From positions 1 to 35,507 of the forward strand of contig JAPLSY010000082.1 in the NCBI GenBank assembly GCA_026398415.1: a stretch of 35,507 bases of DNA, in the 5' to 3' direction. Shown here in pieces: positions 7,620 through 15,088 of this stretch. The stretch is from Kiritimatiellota bacterium. Its GTDB lineage: Bacteria; Verrucomicrobiota; Kiritimatiellia; JAAZAB01. Each line of letters opens with the position of its first letter. Positions within the stretch are counted from its first letter, which is position 1. The translations under genes were made by a program, and so were the position numbers. The notes below the pieces were generated by a model. The model searched no databases. It was given only the letters and a program-made list of their open reading frames with translations, and was not told the origin of the DNA.

Positions 7620-7651
7620 AAGGAGGTATACGATCAAATGAAGATTTGATC
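7620..7651 (+). promoter_or_regulatory. Orphan Shine-Dalgarno with a three-codon ORF in a hairpin
   Basis: AAGGAGG (7620-7626) is followed 11 bases later by ATG AAG ATT TGA, a possible M-K-I minigene. The start and stop lie inside a perfect 8-bp stem, GATCAAAT / ATTTGATC, with a GAAG loop (7632-7651). It lies between two genes probably on the same transcript. It may be a leader minigene, an RNA stability hairpin or debris. Confidence 0.3.
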
Positions 7652-7714
7652 AAAGGCGTTCCGTGATATCGTCAATCATCAATCAGAAATCAACAATTCA
7701 AAGTGGGAGATATT

Positions 7715-8347
7715 ATGAAACATGCAGAAATGACGCGTAGTTTGGCGGCGGCGATTGCTTTGGGCTTGGTAGCGGGTTTGACGGCACAGGAGCCGGCGGC
7801 GCCGGCCAAGGATGCCGGCGCAATGGCCCCGGCGTGTGCCATGATGTGTGGCGGCGCCAAGGGCGCGGCAGCCAAGCCACAGACGCTCTGCCCAATCATG
7901 GGCGGCAAGTGCAGCAAGGATATATTTGTGGATGTCAAGAGGTGTTGTCGCATCTACGTCTGCTGTCAGGACTGCGTTGCCAAGGTCAAGGCTGACCCGC
8001 AAGCGGCCCTTGCGAAGATCAAGGCCAACGGCGAACAGCCCGAATGCGTGTGTGTCGTTTGCCCGAAGTGCGGCGAATACCAGGGCTCGGACAAGTGCTG
8101 TCAGCCCGGCGCCATGAAATGCGATAAGTGTACAATGGACAAGGATGCTCCCGGCTGTTGCAAGCCGGATGTCCTGGGCAAGATGGTCCCCTGTGGGATG
8201 GATGCTTCCAAATGTGGCATGAAAGCCACTTCCGCTGATAAGCCTGCGGTCCCCGCCGAAGTGGTGGTCCCGGCTGCAGCGGCGGCTCCGGCCGCAGTGG
8301 TGGCTCCAGTTGCCGCGCCGGCGGTTCCTGCCGAACCGACAAAATAA
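7715..8347 (+). CDS. Exported cysteine-rich, probably metal-binding protein
   Basis: A 210-residue protein with a signal peptide (MTRSLAAAIALGLVAGLTAQ) and 21 cysteines, nearly all in the middle of the chain. The segment TLCPIMGGKCSKDIFVDVKR followed by CCRIYVCCQDC matches the YHS/TRASH-like metal-binding pattern seen in proteins reading 'CPVMG...YVDYKG.RIYFCC'. Further CxC, CxxC and CC motifs and methionines follow (VCVVCPKCG, KCDKCTM). The last ~40 residues are low-complexity Ala/Pro/Val. Copper or another soft metal is the likeliest ligand; this is inference. GGGAGA lies 4 bases before ATG 7715. It is downstream of a thioredoxin-like exported protein and ends at a strong hairpin. Confidence 0.85.
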   Translation: MKHAEMTRSLAAAIALGLVAGLTAQEPAAPAKDAGAMAPACAMMCGGAKGAAAKPQTLCPIMGGKCSKDIFVDVKRCCRIYVCCQDCVAKVKADPQAALAKIKANGEQPECVCVVCPKCGEYQGSDKCCQPGAMKCDKCTMDKDAPGCCKPDVLGKMVPCGMDASKCGMKATSADKPAVPAEVVVPAAAAAPAAVVAPVAAPAVPAEPTK

Positions 8348-8363
8348 GCAGCCAATGATAGAG

Positions 8364-8399
8364 CAACGGCCAGGTATGAGCGGTCATACCTGGCCGTTG
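8364..8399 (+). terminator. Strong hairpin terminator after the cysteine-rich gene
   Basis: A perfect 16-bp stem (CAACGGCCAGGTATGA pairing with its complement) around a GCGG tetraloop, starting 17 bases after the stop codon. The T-run that usually follows is weak, so it may instead be a 3' stability hairpin. It probably ends the 7166-8347 transcript. Confidence 0.7.
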
Positions 8400-8461
8400 T
8401 CATGTCAACATCGAAATTAATTTATTGATAACCCCTCAGCCATAGGGGGGTTGAATATTTT

Positions 8462-8538
8462 CTGTCATTCCCGACCCGATCGGGAATCCAGAAATATTCA
8501 ATACTGATGCTGGATTCCCGCTTTCGCGGGAATGACAG
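8462..8538. repeat. Inverted 'TGTCATTCCCG...GGGAATCCAG' repeat pair
   Basis: Two copies of a ~29-base element lie in opposite orientation at 8462-8491 and 8510-8538, and each also has internal dyad symmetry (CCCG...CGGG). From memory, this element is common and dispersed in many genomes. It lies between the terminator and the convergent minus-strand operon. A plus-strand frame through it beginning MLDSRFRGNDS is the well-known spurious translation of this repeat. Confidence 0.75.
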
Positions 8539-8585
8539 CATTGAAGCCTGCAATCGTCTGCCCCCCAATAACTGCCCCATTACAT

Positions 8586-9002
8586 TTATTGCCGCGCAAT
8601 GTCCATTTCCAGAATGTTGGCGCCGTTTTCCCGCCGGTAAGCAATATGGTTGGCCGTTTCGCGTACTAGGTGCAAGCCCAAACCGCCAATTTTGCGCTTG
8701 GCCAGCGGCAAATGGATGTCCGGTTCGGGCGACTGCAACGGATCGAATGGATGCCCGTCATCTTTTAACTGTAAATGGATGGTGTTCGGGAACAGCGCGA
8801 GATTAACCGTGATCGTGTGATCGGCCGTGTCGTCGTAGCCGTATTTGATGATGTTGGTGACAATCTCTTCGATGGCCAGGTTGACCCGGAAAATTGCCTC
8901 GGACGGTACAGTATGCTGATCCAGGAAGCGGTTGACCGCGGTTGTCAGCGGCGGCAGGGAAGTCAGCGTATTCCCGATGGTTTGACTGAGAGAGTCGCTC
9001 AT
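8586..9002 (-). CDS. RsbW-like anti-sigma factor / serine kinase (HATPase_c)
   Basis: A 138-residue GHKL-fold ATP-binding protein. The N box is NLAIEEIVTNIIKYGY, the G1 box is LKDDGHPFDP, and the G2 region is KIGGLGLHLVRE: the complete RsbW/SpoIIAB-type set. Such kinases bind a sigma factor or output protein and phosphorylate a STAS antagonist. It is the last gene of a three-gene minus-strand operon with a STAS gene and a GOLPH3-like gene, so its likely partner is the STAS protein at 9767-10105. No sigma factor gene is adjacent. Confidence 0.9.
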   Translation of the reverse strand: MSDSLSQTIGNTLTSLPPLTTAVNRFLDQHTVPSEAIFRVNLAIEEIVTNIIKYGYDDTADHTITVNLALFPNTIHLQLKDDGHPFDPLQSPEPDIHLPLAKRKIGGLGLHLVRETANHIAYRRENGANILEMDIARQ

Positions 9003-9050
9003 GGCACAATGATCACCCTTCGGGCGGATACTTCCGCGATATCCGGCCGT

Positions 9051-9707
9051 TCAGGCCATCATCGTCATTGACATGGCAATGGCCATCGTGCGCTCGATCT
9101 CGCGGATCGATTTGGCCATTTCCTGGCCAATCAGGTCCAGGCGGGCCAGCGCGGTAATTCGCGAACGCACTTTTTCGTATTCCGCCGGCGTAAACAGGTC
9201 GTCCAACAGCCGGCAAGCGTTGCCCAGATTGATCAGCACGACTTCACGCGAGTCGGGAATATCGTCGCTGAGGATCAGCTCCCGCAGGCGGGTTTTGACT
9301 TCCTTAACCTCGTGGTTGTCCATGAGCGGATAGCGGCGCACTTCAAATACCCACAGGATTCGCCGGTTTTCCTGTTTGAGAATGCCTTTATGAATCAGCC
9401 GTGCCAGTACCCGTTCCTGGATGCGCTTGGACTGGTCCGCAAAATATTTCAGCCAAAAGCTGGTCGGCTGGGGCTCCGGCTTCTGCTGCAGGTCGCGCAA
9501 GGTATCGTCCAGGATGGGATCGCCGGTTGGTTCGGTGCTGGTGACGCTCAAACTGGTCAAATCCGTGTCAATCCGGTCTTGGAGCGCCAAGTCCATAAGC
9601 AACGCGCCGGCCAAGGCGTAATCCAGTGCCGAGACGGGCAACGGCTTGATGACGCCCTGTTTGTCGTCAAGGGCGAGTAGAAAAATTTCTTCAGCAAAAC
9701 TTAGCAT
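9051..9707 (-). CDS. GOLPH3/GPP34-family protein
   Basis: A 218-residue all-helical protein that begins MLSFAEEIFLLALDDKQGVI and continues ALDYALAGALLMDLALQDRI, the typical opening of the GOLPH3/GPP34 (Vps74-like) family. Eukaryotic members bind phosphatidylinositol-4-phosphate on the Golgi; bacterial members have no settled function but may bind membranes. GGGAGG lies about 7 bases before the ATG. The gene sits between the STAS and RsbW-like genes, 48 bases from the kinase gene. The C-terminus is methionine-rich (MAIAMSMTMMA). The family call is good; its role as a partner-switching output is inference. Confidence 0.85.
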   Translation of the reverse strand: MLSFAEEIFLLALDDKQGVIKPLPVSALDYALAGALLMDLALQDRIDTDLTSLSVTSTEPTGDPILDDTLRDLQQKPEPQPTSFWLKYFADQSKRIQERVLARLIHKGILKQENRRILWVFEVRRYPLMDNHEVKEVKTRLRELILSDDIPDSREVVLINLGNACRLLDDLFTPAEYEKVRSRITALARLDLIGQEMAKSIREIERTMAIAMSMTMMA

Positions 9708-9766
9708 GCCTGGTCCTCCCTGGAGCCCTCGATTCTGACGCGCGGACGGATCCAGCCGCCCGGTGA

Positions 9767-10105
9767 TTATATCGCGCAGGATTCGACGGCTTCGTTTACG
9801 GTTTTAAAAACAGGTAGAATACTTTCAAATCCTGCAATGTCAAAAATCTGCTGGACCTGGACGGACAGGTTGGCCAGCGCCAGTTTGCCATGCGCCTGTT
9901 TCAGGCGCTTGGCCGCAGATAAAAATACCCGCAGGCCGGCGCTACTGACGTAGTCCAGGCCGGCGAGATCCAAGGCAATCTGCTTGGTTCCGCTTTCGAC
10001 CAGGCTGGATAGGCGCTTGTCGAGTTCCGGCGAGCTCGTAGCGTCCAGTTTGCCTTCGGCCTTCAGGATTGTGACGTTGCCCTGCTTGGATTCGCTAATG
10101 TTCAT
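9767..10105 (-). CDS. STAS-domain anti-anti-sigma factor
   Basis: A 112-residue single STAS domain of SpoIIAA/RsbV type. The phosphorylation loop is LDLAGLDYVSSAGLRVFLSA, where the SS pair holds the expected regulatory serine, and the N-terminal strands (VTILKAEGKLDA) fit. When unphosphorylated such proteins sequester their kinase; here the kinase is probably the RsbW-like protein encoded two genes downstream. AGGGGGTTAGC directly precedes the ATG. It is the first gene of the operon STAS - GOLPH3-like - HATPase. Confidence 0.93.
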   Translation of the reverse strand: MNISESKQGNVTILKAEGKLDATSSPELDKRLSSLVESGTKQIALDLAGLDYVSSAGLRVFLSAAKRLKQAHGKLALANLSVQVQQIFDIAGFESILPVFKTVNEAVESCAI

Positions 10106-10171
10106 GCTAACCCCCTGTTATTGACCGAGGCACGGGTTGCTCCGTAATTCCTCAGTTACATTTGAAACCGT

Positions 10172-13100
10172 TTACGGAACGAACGGCACATTATTTGTTC
10201 CACCGAACGTATCGCTCACCGTGGCATATTCCAGGCTTGAGAACATGATTGTCCAGCCATCCGTCTGAGAATATGCCGCCGGATCAAGCCATCCATCGCC
10301 ATCATAGTCGGCCGGTACAATCCATGTATAACCCGGCCCGCCGAGCGCCCGGTCAACCTGTTGATAATCCGCCGACGACAGCATGGCCGACAAGGTGCCT
10401 GTGGCTTCGTTGTAGGTCGTCACTTCCGACTTGCTGTCGCCGTCGAAGTCACCAGGCACGACGATCATGCCGGCGCCGCCCAACGGCGCGGACACTTCAT
10501 CGTAACCGGTGGCTGAGAGCCTGACAAGTAAAAGTCCGTCACTCGCCGAATACACGGCCGGATCGGCCTTGCCGTCGCCATCGTAATCCGCGCCGGCCCA
10601 GACATACTCGGGCCCGCCGATTTGTGTCTGCACCGGCATATATCCACTCGCCGAAAGGAAGCCCCTTAACGTTCCGGTTGCGGCTTCATACGTGGCCGGA
10701 TCGGTCACCCGGTCATTATCGAAATCCGCCACGGCCGCCGTCTGGCCCGGTCCGCCGAAGGTTGCCTGGAACGGCATGTAGCCGGACAATGATAGCATCA
10801 TTCGCCAATAACCGTAGGTGGCGCTATAAATCATCGGATCCGCCAATCCGTCACCGTCGTAATCGCCCTGAACGGGCACGCAGGTGGCGTCACCGAAGGC
10901 GACGGGGTATTCGCCCAGTGTTGTAAACAGGATCCGCAACTGGCCATTGTCGGGATTAAAGAGCACAACATCGGCCAGCTTGTCGCCATCGTAATCGTTG
11001 GCCACTTGCTCAGTCGTAGTGGCTTGTCGAACCTGACGCCAGCCGATGGCTTCGCAGCTGAGTTCGCTGTTGCCCCGCGCGTTCTTGGCGCGGACCCCAT
11101 ATAAATACGAGGCGCCGGCGAAGGTGGCGTTATCGTCAAAGAAAGTCGTGGTTGATTCACTCAGCGAAAGGATCCCGGCGCCGTCCGCCAGGGGTGTGGA
11201 TCCCGCCAGTGATTGGACCACCGCGGCCGTCACCGGACTAGAGCTGCGCACCACTTCGTAGCTCGTTGCGTTCTCAACCGGATTCCAGCTGATGCGGACA
11301 CTGTAAGGCCGGGTGCCTTGCGTGGCCGCCACATTGGCTGGGGTGGCCAACTGAAGCCAGCCCGTATCCATCTCGCTGTATGGGCTGGCGAATCCTTGAG
11401 CGTCGAGTGCCTTGATCCAGTAATAATAAATCTGGCTGATGTTTGCCTGGGTATCGTCATAGCCCCGGATTGTCACCGTTCCGATCTGGACCGCGTTGGC
11501 CACGTTGGTGTCCGTACTGCGCCAGATCTCATACTTTGCGGCGGCCTCCACGGACTGCCACAGCACGCGAACCTTGGAGTTGAACGTCCCCTTGGAGGCC
11601 GAGATGTTGCTGGGTTTCAGCAGGGCGGCCCGATAACCGCTGGCTAAATCACTATAACTGCCCATGTCCGGCGTGCAGGAACGGACCCAGTAATAATACG
11701 TCAAGATGGCATTGGGGGGGATATCGTCATAACTTGTGATGGCCGATGATAACGTTACCAAATTTGAGGCCAGACCGATATTGGTGTAAATACTGCGCCA
11801 GATTTCATAAGTGACAGCGCCACTGGAACCGGTCCAACTCAGGGCGACGCGGTTAGTGTACGTGCCGCTGGTGGCCGTCAGGCCCGTTGGCGCCGGCAGT
11901 AAACGCCAGCCTACATCCGACACGCTGAAGACGCCATCCCCACCGAAATCGTTGATAACCCGTATCCAATACCATCGTTTAATGCCTGGATTGATGGCGG
12001 TGTCATAATAAGTAACCCCGGTTACATTACTGGCAAGGATGGTGGCCGAAGCTATGTTGTTGGTGGTGGCTCGCCAGACTTCATAATGATTCACGTTTGT
12101 CGTTGCCTGCCAATTTAACTGAACACCGCCGGCATCCGTGCCGTCGCTGGCCGTCAGGCCGGACGGGGTTCCAGGGCCGATAATCAATAACTGGACATTG
12201 ACATACAATGTCGAGCTTATTTTTCCGACCGGTGTATACACGGTGGTGGTGTTGGTATCCACTGTCTGGATCGTCAGGGTCCCGTCATAACTGCCCACAT
12301 TCGTGGTCATGTTGATGAATTGGACCGTAATGGCATGGTCTTCCCCGTTTGTGCAGACGCCGTTAGTGGTGGCCAGCAGCCAGGCAGAGGTGCTGGTCAC
12401 GTCATAACGCATGCCCGAACGCGGCGCGGCGGCGTTGTTGCTGAGCAACAGGTTGGTCATGGCCGGTTGTGCGCCTTTTTGAATGGTCTGCGGGTAAGTT
12501 GTCCAGCTCGCCGCCGGGGACGGTTGCGAAACCGAAGCGACGACCACTGTGACCTGATCCGTTATGCCGACGCCAAAGGCGGTAACCACGTCAAGAATGG
12601 CGGTATGAGCACCCGTGTCTAATCCGTTGGTCGAGAAGTTCACGGTAATGGTGTTGGTGCCATTCGTCAACGTGCCGGCGCCCGGCGTCACGTCAATCCA
12701 GGGCTTGTACGGTGCATTGGTGGTGATCGTAAAGGACGGTGTAGCGGCCTCGTCCATGACGACAATGTCGAACGTTTGTGTGGACGCATACCACTGCATA
12801 AACCAATTGGTAAATGCCTTTGGTCGCACCTCATACGCCGCAGACCGGGCCTGATCGTAAATATAGACATTGTCCAGGTAGGTGGTTGTATTGTTGCCGT
12901 TATATGTGTCGAACCCGTTTATATTGGAATTCGTTGTGCTGGCAAACCCGAGGTTGTTGGGCAGCAGATCCACGCCCAGGGCAATCTGCCATGTTTTGTT
13001 CGAATAATCCATAAACACATCTATGTTAGTCCAGGTATTTGAAGCCACGATCGGGGCCGGCAGGCCGTAAACCGTTTGCGTGATGGTAACCCAGGTGCTG

Positions 13101-13504
13101 GCGCTGCCGTTATAGGCGACCAAATAGCCGTTACTGTTCAAGTAGAAAAGCGCTGTGCCGTTCGTGTCCGCAACCGGGTAATTGGTGCCGTTGTAGCGCG
13201 CCGATTTGACTTCCAGGTGAAGCCACGTGTTGGTGGGACTGGATTTCTGGAAACGGTTGGAAAGCGTCGTGTCAATGGGGAGCATGGCGGCTTTGGTGCT
13301 GCCGGGGGCCGCGTTATTGGTTTGTACGATGGCGTTGATGCTGGAGGCATACCAGGAATTCGTGCCATCCACAAGCGGCGTGCCATTAGTATAGCTTTCG
13401 AACGTGTCTCTGTACAGATTGGTCGAGGCGCTGGCGCGATTGGCCGCCATCCAGCTCAAAGCCGCAACGCACGCGATTGCCGACCATATCTTGACTGTTT
13501 TCGT
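10172..13504 (-). CDS. Large secreted protein: LamG-like, FN3 modules, six FG-GAP/VCBS repeats; putative ACG start
   Basis: An ~1110-residue exported protein. In order: signal peptide; LamG-like beta-sandwich (about 25-225, DTFESYTNGTPLVDGTNSWY onward); BACON/Ig-like repeats (225-440); four fibronectin-III-like modules (440-820), each with xxYEVWRS-type strands and ending GWR or GYR; six FG-GAP/VCBS-like repeats of about 47 residues (825 to end), each carrying a calcium-loop motif such as DYDGDGLADP, DFDNDRVTDP or DFDGDSKSEV. The reading frame has no ATG, GTG or TTG giving a full signal peptide: the first ATG is inside it. ACG at 13504-13502 is preceded at 8 bases by GAGGGG and would start (M)KTVKIWSAIACVAALSW, an ideal signal peptide ending ASA. 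Likely an adhesin or matrix-binding protein. Confidence 0.8.
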   Translation of the reverse strand, partial: TKTVKIWSAIACVAALSWMAANRASASTNLYRDTFESYTNGTPLVDGTNSWYASSINAIVQTNNAAPGSTKAAMLPIDTTLSNRFQKSSPTNTWLHLEVKSARYNGTNYPVADTNGTALFYLNSNGYLVAYNGSASTWVTITQTVYGLPAPIVASNTWTNIDVFMDYSNKTWQIALGVDLLPNNLGFASTTNSNINGFDTYNGNNTTTYLDNVYIYDQARSAAYEVRPKAFTNWFMQWYASTQTFDIVVMDEAATPSFTITTNAPYKPWIDVTPGAGTLTNGTNTITVNFSTNGLDTGAHTAILDVVTAFGVGITDQVTVVVASVSQPSPAASWTTYPQTIQKGAQPAMTNLLLSNNAAAPRSGMRYDVTSTSAWLLATTNGVCTNGEDHAITVQFINMTTNVGSYDGTLTIQTVDTNTTTVYTPVGKISSTLYVNVQLLIIGPGTPSGLTASDGTDAGGVQLNWQATTNVNHYEVWRATTNNIASATILASNVTGVTYYDTAINPGIKRWYWIRVINDFGGDGVFSVSDVGWRLLPAPTGLTATSGTYTNRVALSWTGSSGAVTYEIWRSIYTNIGLASNLVTLSSAITSYDDIPPNAILTYYYWVRSCTPDMGSYSDLASGYRAALLKPSNISASKGTFNSKVRVLWQSVEAAAKYEIWRSTDTNVANAVQIGTVTIRGYDDTQANISQIYYYWIKALDAQGFASPYSEMDTGWLQLATPANVAATQGTRPYSVRISWNPVENATSYEVVRSSSPVTAAVVQSLAGSTPLADGAGILSLSESTTTFFDDNATFAGASYLYGVRAKNARGNSELSCEAIGWRQVRQATTTEQVANDYDGDKLADVVLFNPDNGQLRILFTTLGEYPVAFGDATCVPVQGDYDGDGLADPMIYSATYGYWRMMLSLSGYMPFQATFGGPGQTAAVADFDNDRVTDPATYEAATGTLRGFLSASGYMPVQTQIGGPEYVWAGADYDGDGKADPAVYSASDGLLLVRLSATGYDEVSAPLGGAGMIVVPGDFDGDSKSEVTTYNEATGTLSAMLSSADYQQVDRALGGPGYTWIVPADYDGDGWLDPAAYSQTDGWTIMFSSLEYATVSDTFGGTNNVPFVP

Positions 13505-13637
13505 TTTACAATCCCCTCGGATGAAGGTTTAACCCGGATTAGGCTGATCAAGCGTTAATGCTTTTATGTTTTTCTTAAAATAATGCACTATTACAAGCGA
13601 CAATGCAAATAAAAGATGTATAAAAAAGTGCCGGGGG

Positions 13638-14165
13638 TTACCCTGCCCGGGTCAAGGCGGTAATCAATTTGCGATGCCGGGGAAATTGCGCCAGCAGGTC
13701 GGACCTTCGTCCCGCCGCAAAGTCCTGGAACTCGAAGCCCGGCGCCACGGTGCAGCCGATGAGCGCATAACCACGGTGGCCGGCCAGTTGTGCTCCCATC
13801 CACGTCCTGGCCGGAATAACAGCCTGAAACTGTTCGCCGGCGGTAGCGCGACGCCCCAGGCGCACCTCCCTGGACGTCCCGTCGGGTGCGATCATGGCCA
13901 GGAGCAGGGTGCTGCCGTCATAAAAATGCCATTGTTCATCCGATGCCAGCCGGTGCAGGGTTGATATTTGCGTGCCGGCCAGCAGGAAATAAATCGAAGT
14001 CGAGAAAACGCGCGGCCCGTGGTAACGCGTTGGCAAAGCTGAGGCCGCAATCTGTTCCGTTGCCCGGTAAATCTCGCGGAAATACCCGCCTTCGGGATGC
14101 GGCTGGAGCGCCAGCTTGGTTATCCAGTACTTGGCTGTGGGTTGCCTGCGCATGGTTGATTCCAT
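13638..14165 (-). CDS. DUF985-family cupin protein
   Basis: A 175-residue single-domain cupin of the DUF985 type. Typical features are LQPHPEGGYFREIYRA near the N-terminus, STSIYFLLAG, LHRLASDEQWHFYDG (metal-ligand-like histidines) and a late IGCTVAPGFEFQDFA. The biochemical role of this family is not established. The start is uncertain between 14165 and an ATG four codons further in (14153); neither has a clear ribosome binding site. The gene stands alone between the secreted giant (same strand) and the divergent acetolactate decarboxylase gene. Confidence 0.88.
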   Translation of the reverse strand: MESTMRRQPTAKYWITKLALQPHPEGGYFREIYRATEQIAASALPTRYHGPRVFSTSIYFLLAGTQISTLHRLASDEQWHFYDGSTLLLAMIAPDGTSREVRLGRRATAGEQFQAVIPARTWMGAQLAGHRGYALIGCTVAPGFEFQDFAAGRRSDLLAQFPRHRKLITALTRAG

Positions 14166-14311
14166 TTAAAGTTAAGGGATCCAACCCGTCATGGCATTTA
14201 ATTATAGGTTAAGGGAATGGATATGCAAGCGTGCAAAATTAAGGCAGAACAATCTTTACGCCGGACGGGGTTTGCGATAAGGTGCAATCCATACGGTGGA
14301 GCTTATACCCA

Positions 14312-15088
14312 ATGAACCGATGTCCCATAACATTTCTGGTGCTGGCCCTGCTGGCGGCTGCGGCGCAAGCCGCAGACCGCGACACGATTTACCAAACCGC
14401 CCCGATTGATGCCCTGTTGGTCGGCGTCTATGACGGGGATTATGCGGTCGGTGACTTGAAACAACACGGCGATATGGGTGTCGGTACGCTCAACGCGCTC
14501 GATGGCGAACTGGTGTGCGTGGATGGCCGGATGTTCCAGGTCCGCGTGGATGGCAAAGTCTATCCCGTTCCGGATTCCGCCCTGACACCGTTTGCCGTCA
14601 TGACCTGGCTGGACCGGGATATTGTGCTCAAGGCCGTTTCCGCCACGAGTCTCGATGAGTTTTGCCGCATAATGGATCGGTCCCTGCCGTCCGCGAACCT
14701 GTTTTTTGCTTTCCGCGCGGACGGCGAGTTTGACTACGTTAGGACCCGCAGTGTGTCGAAACAGCAAAAGCCTTACCGACCACTGGTTGAGGTTGCGAAG
14801 GAACAGGCGGTGTTTGAGTTTAAGCATGTTAAGGGTACGCTGGTCGGGTTCCGTTGCCCGGCGTTTGTAAAAGGGATCAATGTGCCGGGCTATCATTTGC
14901 ACTTCCTGACGGAAGACCGCCAGGGTGGGGGGCATGTGCTGGACTTGCGCGTAACCGGCCTTGATGTGGCGCTGGACCCCTCCGATTCGATTTACCTGGC
15001 CTTGCCCCGTCAGGGTGATTTTAACAGTGCCGATTTAAGCGGTGATCGCCAGCAGGAATTGCGCCGCGTGGAAAGCGCTCCCAAATGA
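14312..15088 (+). CDS. Alpha-acetolactate decarboxylase, with signal peptide
   Basis: A 258-residue protein of the BudA/AlsD family, which converts alpha-acetolactate to acetoin. The N-terminal DTIYQTAPIDALLVGVYDG and GDMGVGTLNALDGELVCVDG blocks are diagnostic. The zinc site is the HLHFLTEDRQGGGH segment, with histidines near residues 195, 197 and 208. The first 20 residues, MNRCPITFLVLALLAAAAQA, form a signal peptide, so the enzyme is probably exported, unlike most homologues (the Brevibacillus enzyme is also secreted). No acetolactate synthase gene is present. GGTGGAG lies 10 bases before ATG 14312. Its stop codon overlaps the start of queC (ATGA). Confidence 0.9.
   Translation: MNRCPITFLVLALLAAAAQAADRDTIYQTAPIDALLVGVYDGDYAVGDLKQHGDMGVGTLNALDGELVCVDGRMFQVRVDGKVYPVPDSALTPFAVMTWLDRDIVLKAVSATSLDEFCRIMDRSLPSANLFFAFRADGEFDYVRTRSVSKQQKPYRPLVEVAKEQAVFEFKHVKGTLVGFRCPAFVKGINVPGYHLHFLTEDRQGGGHVLDLRVTGLDVALDPSDSIYLALPRQGDFNSADLSGDRQQELRRVESAPK

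Noticed and set aside
8507..8806. Plus-strand frame beginning MLDSRFRGNDS
   Set aside because: This is the familiar translation of a dispersed TGGATTCCCG repeat and runs antisense into the kinase gene.
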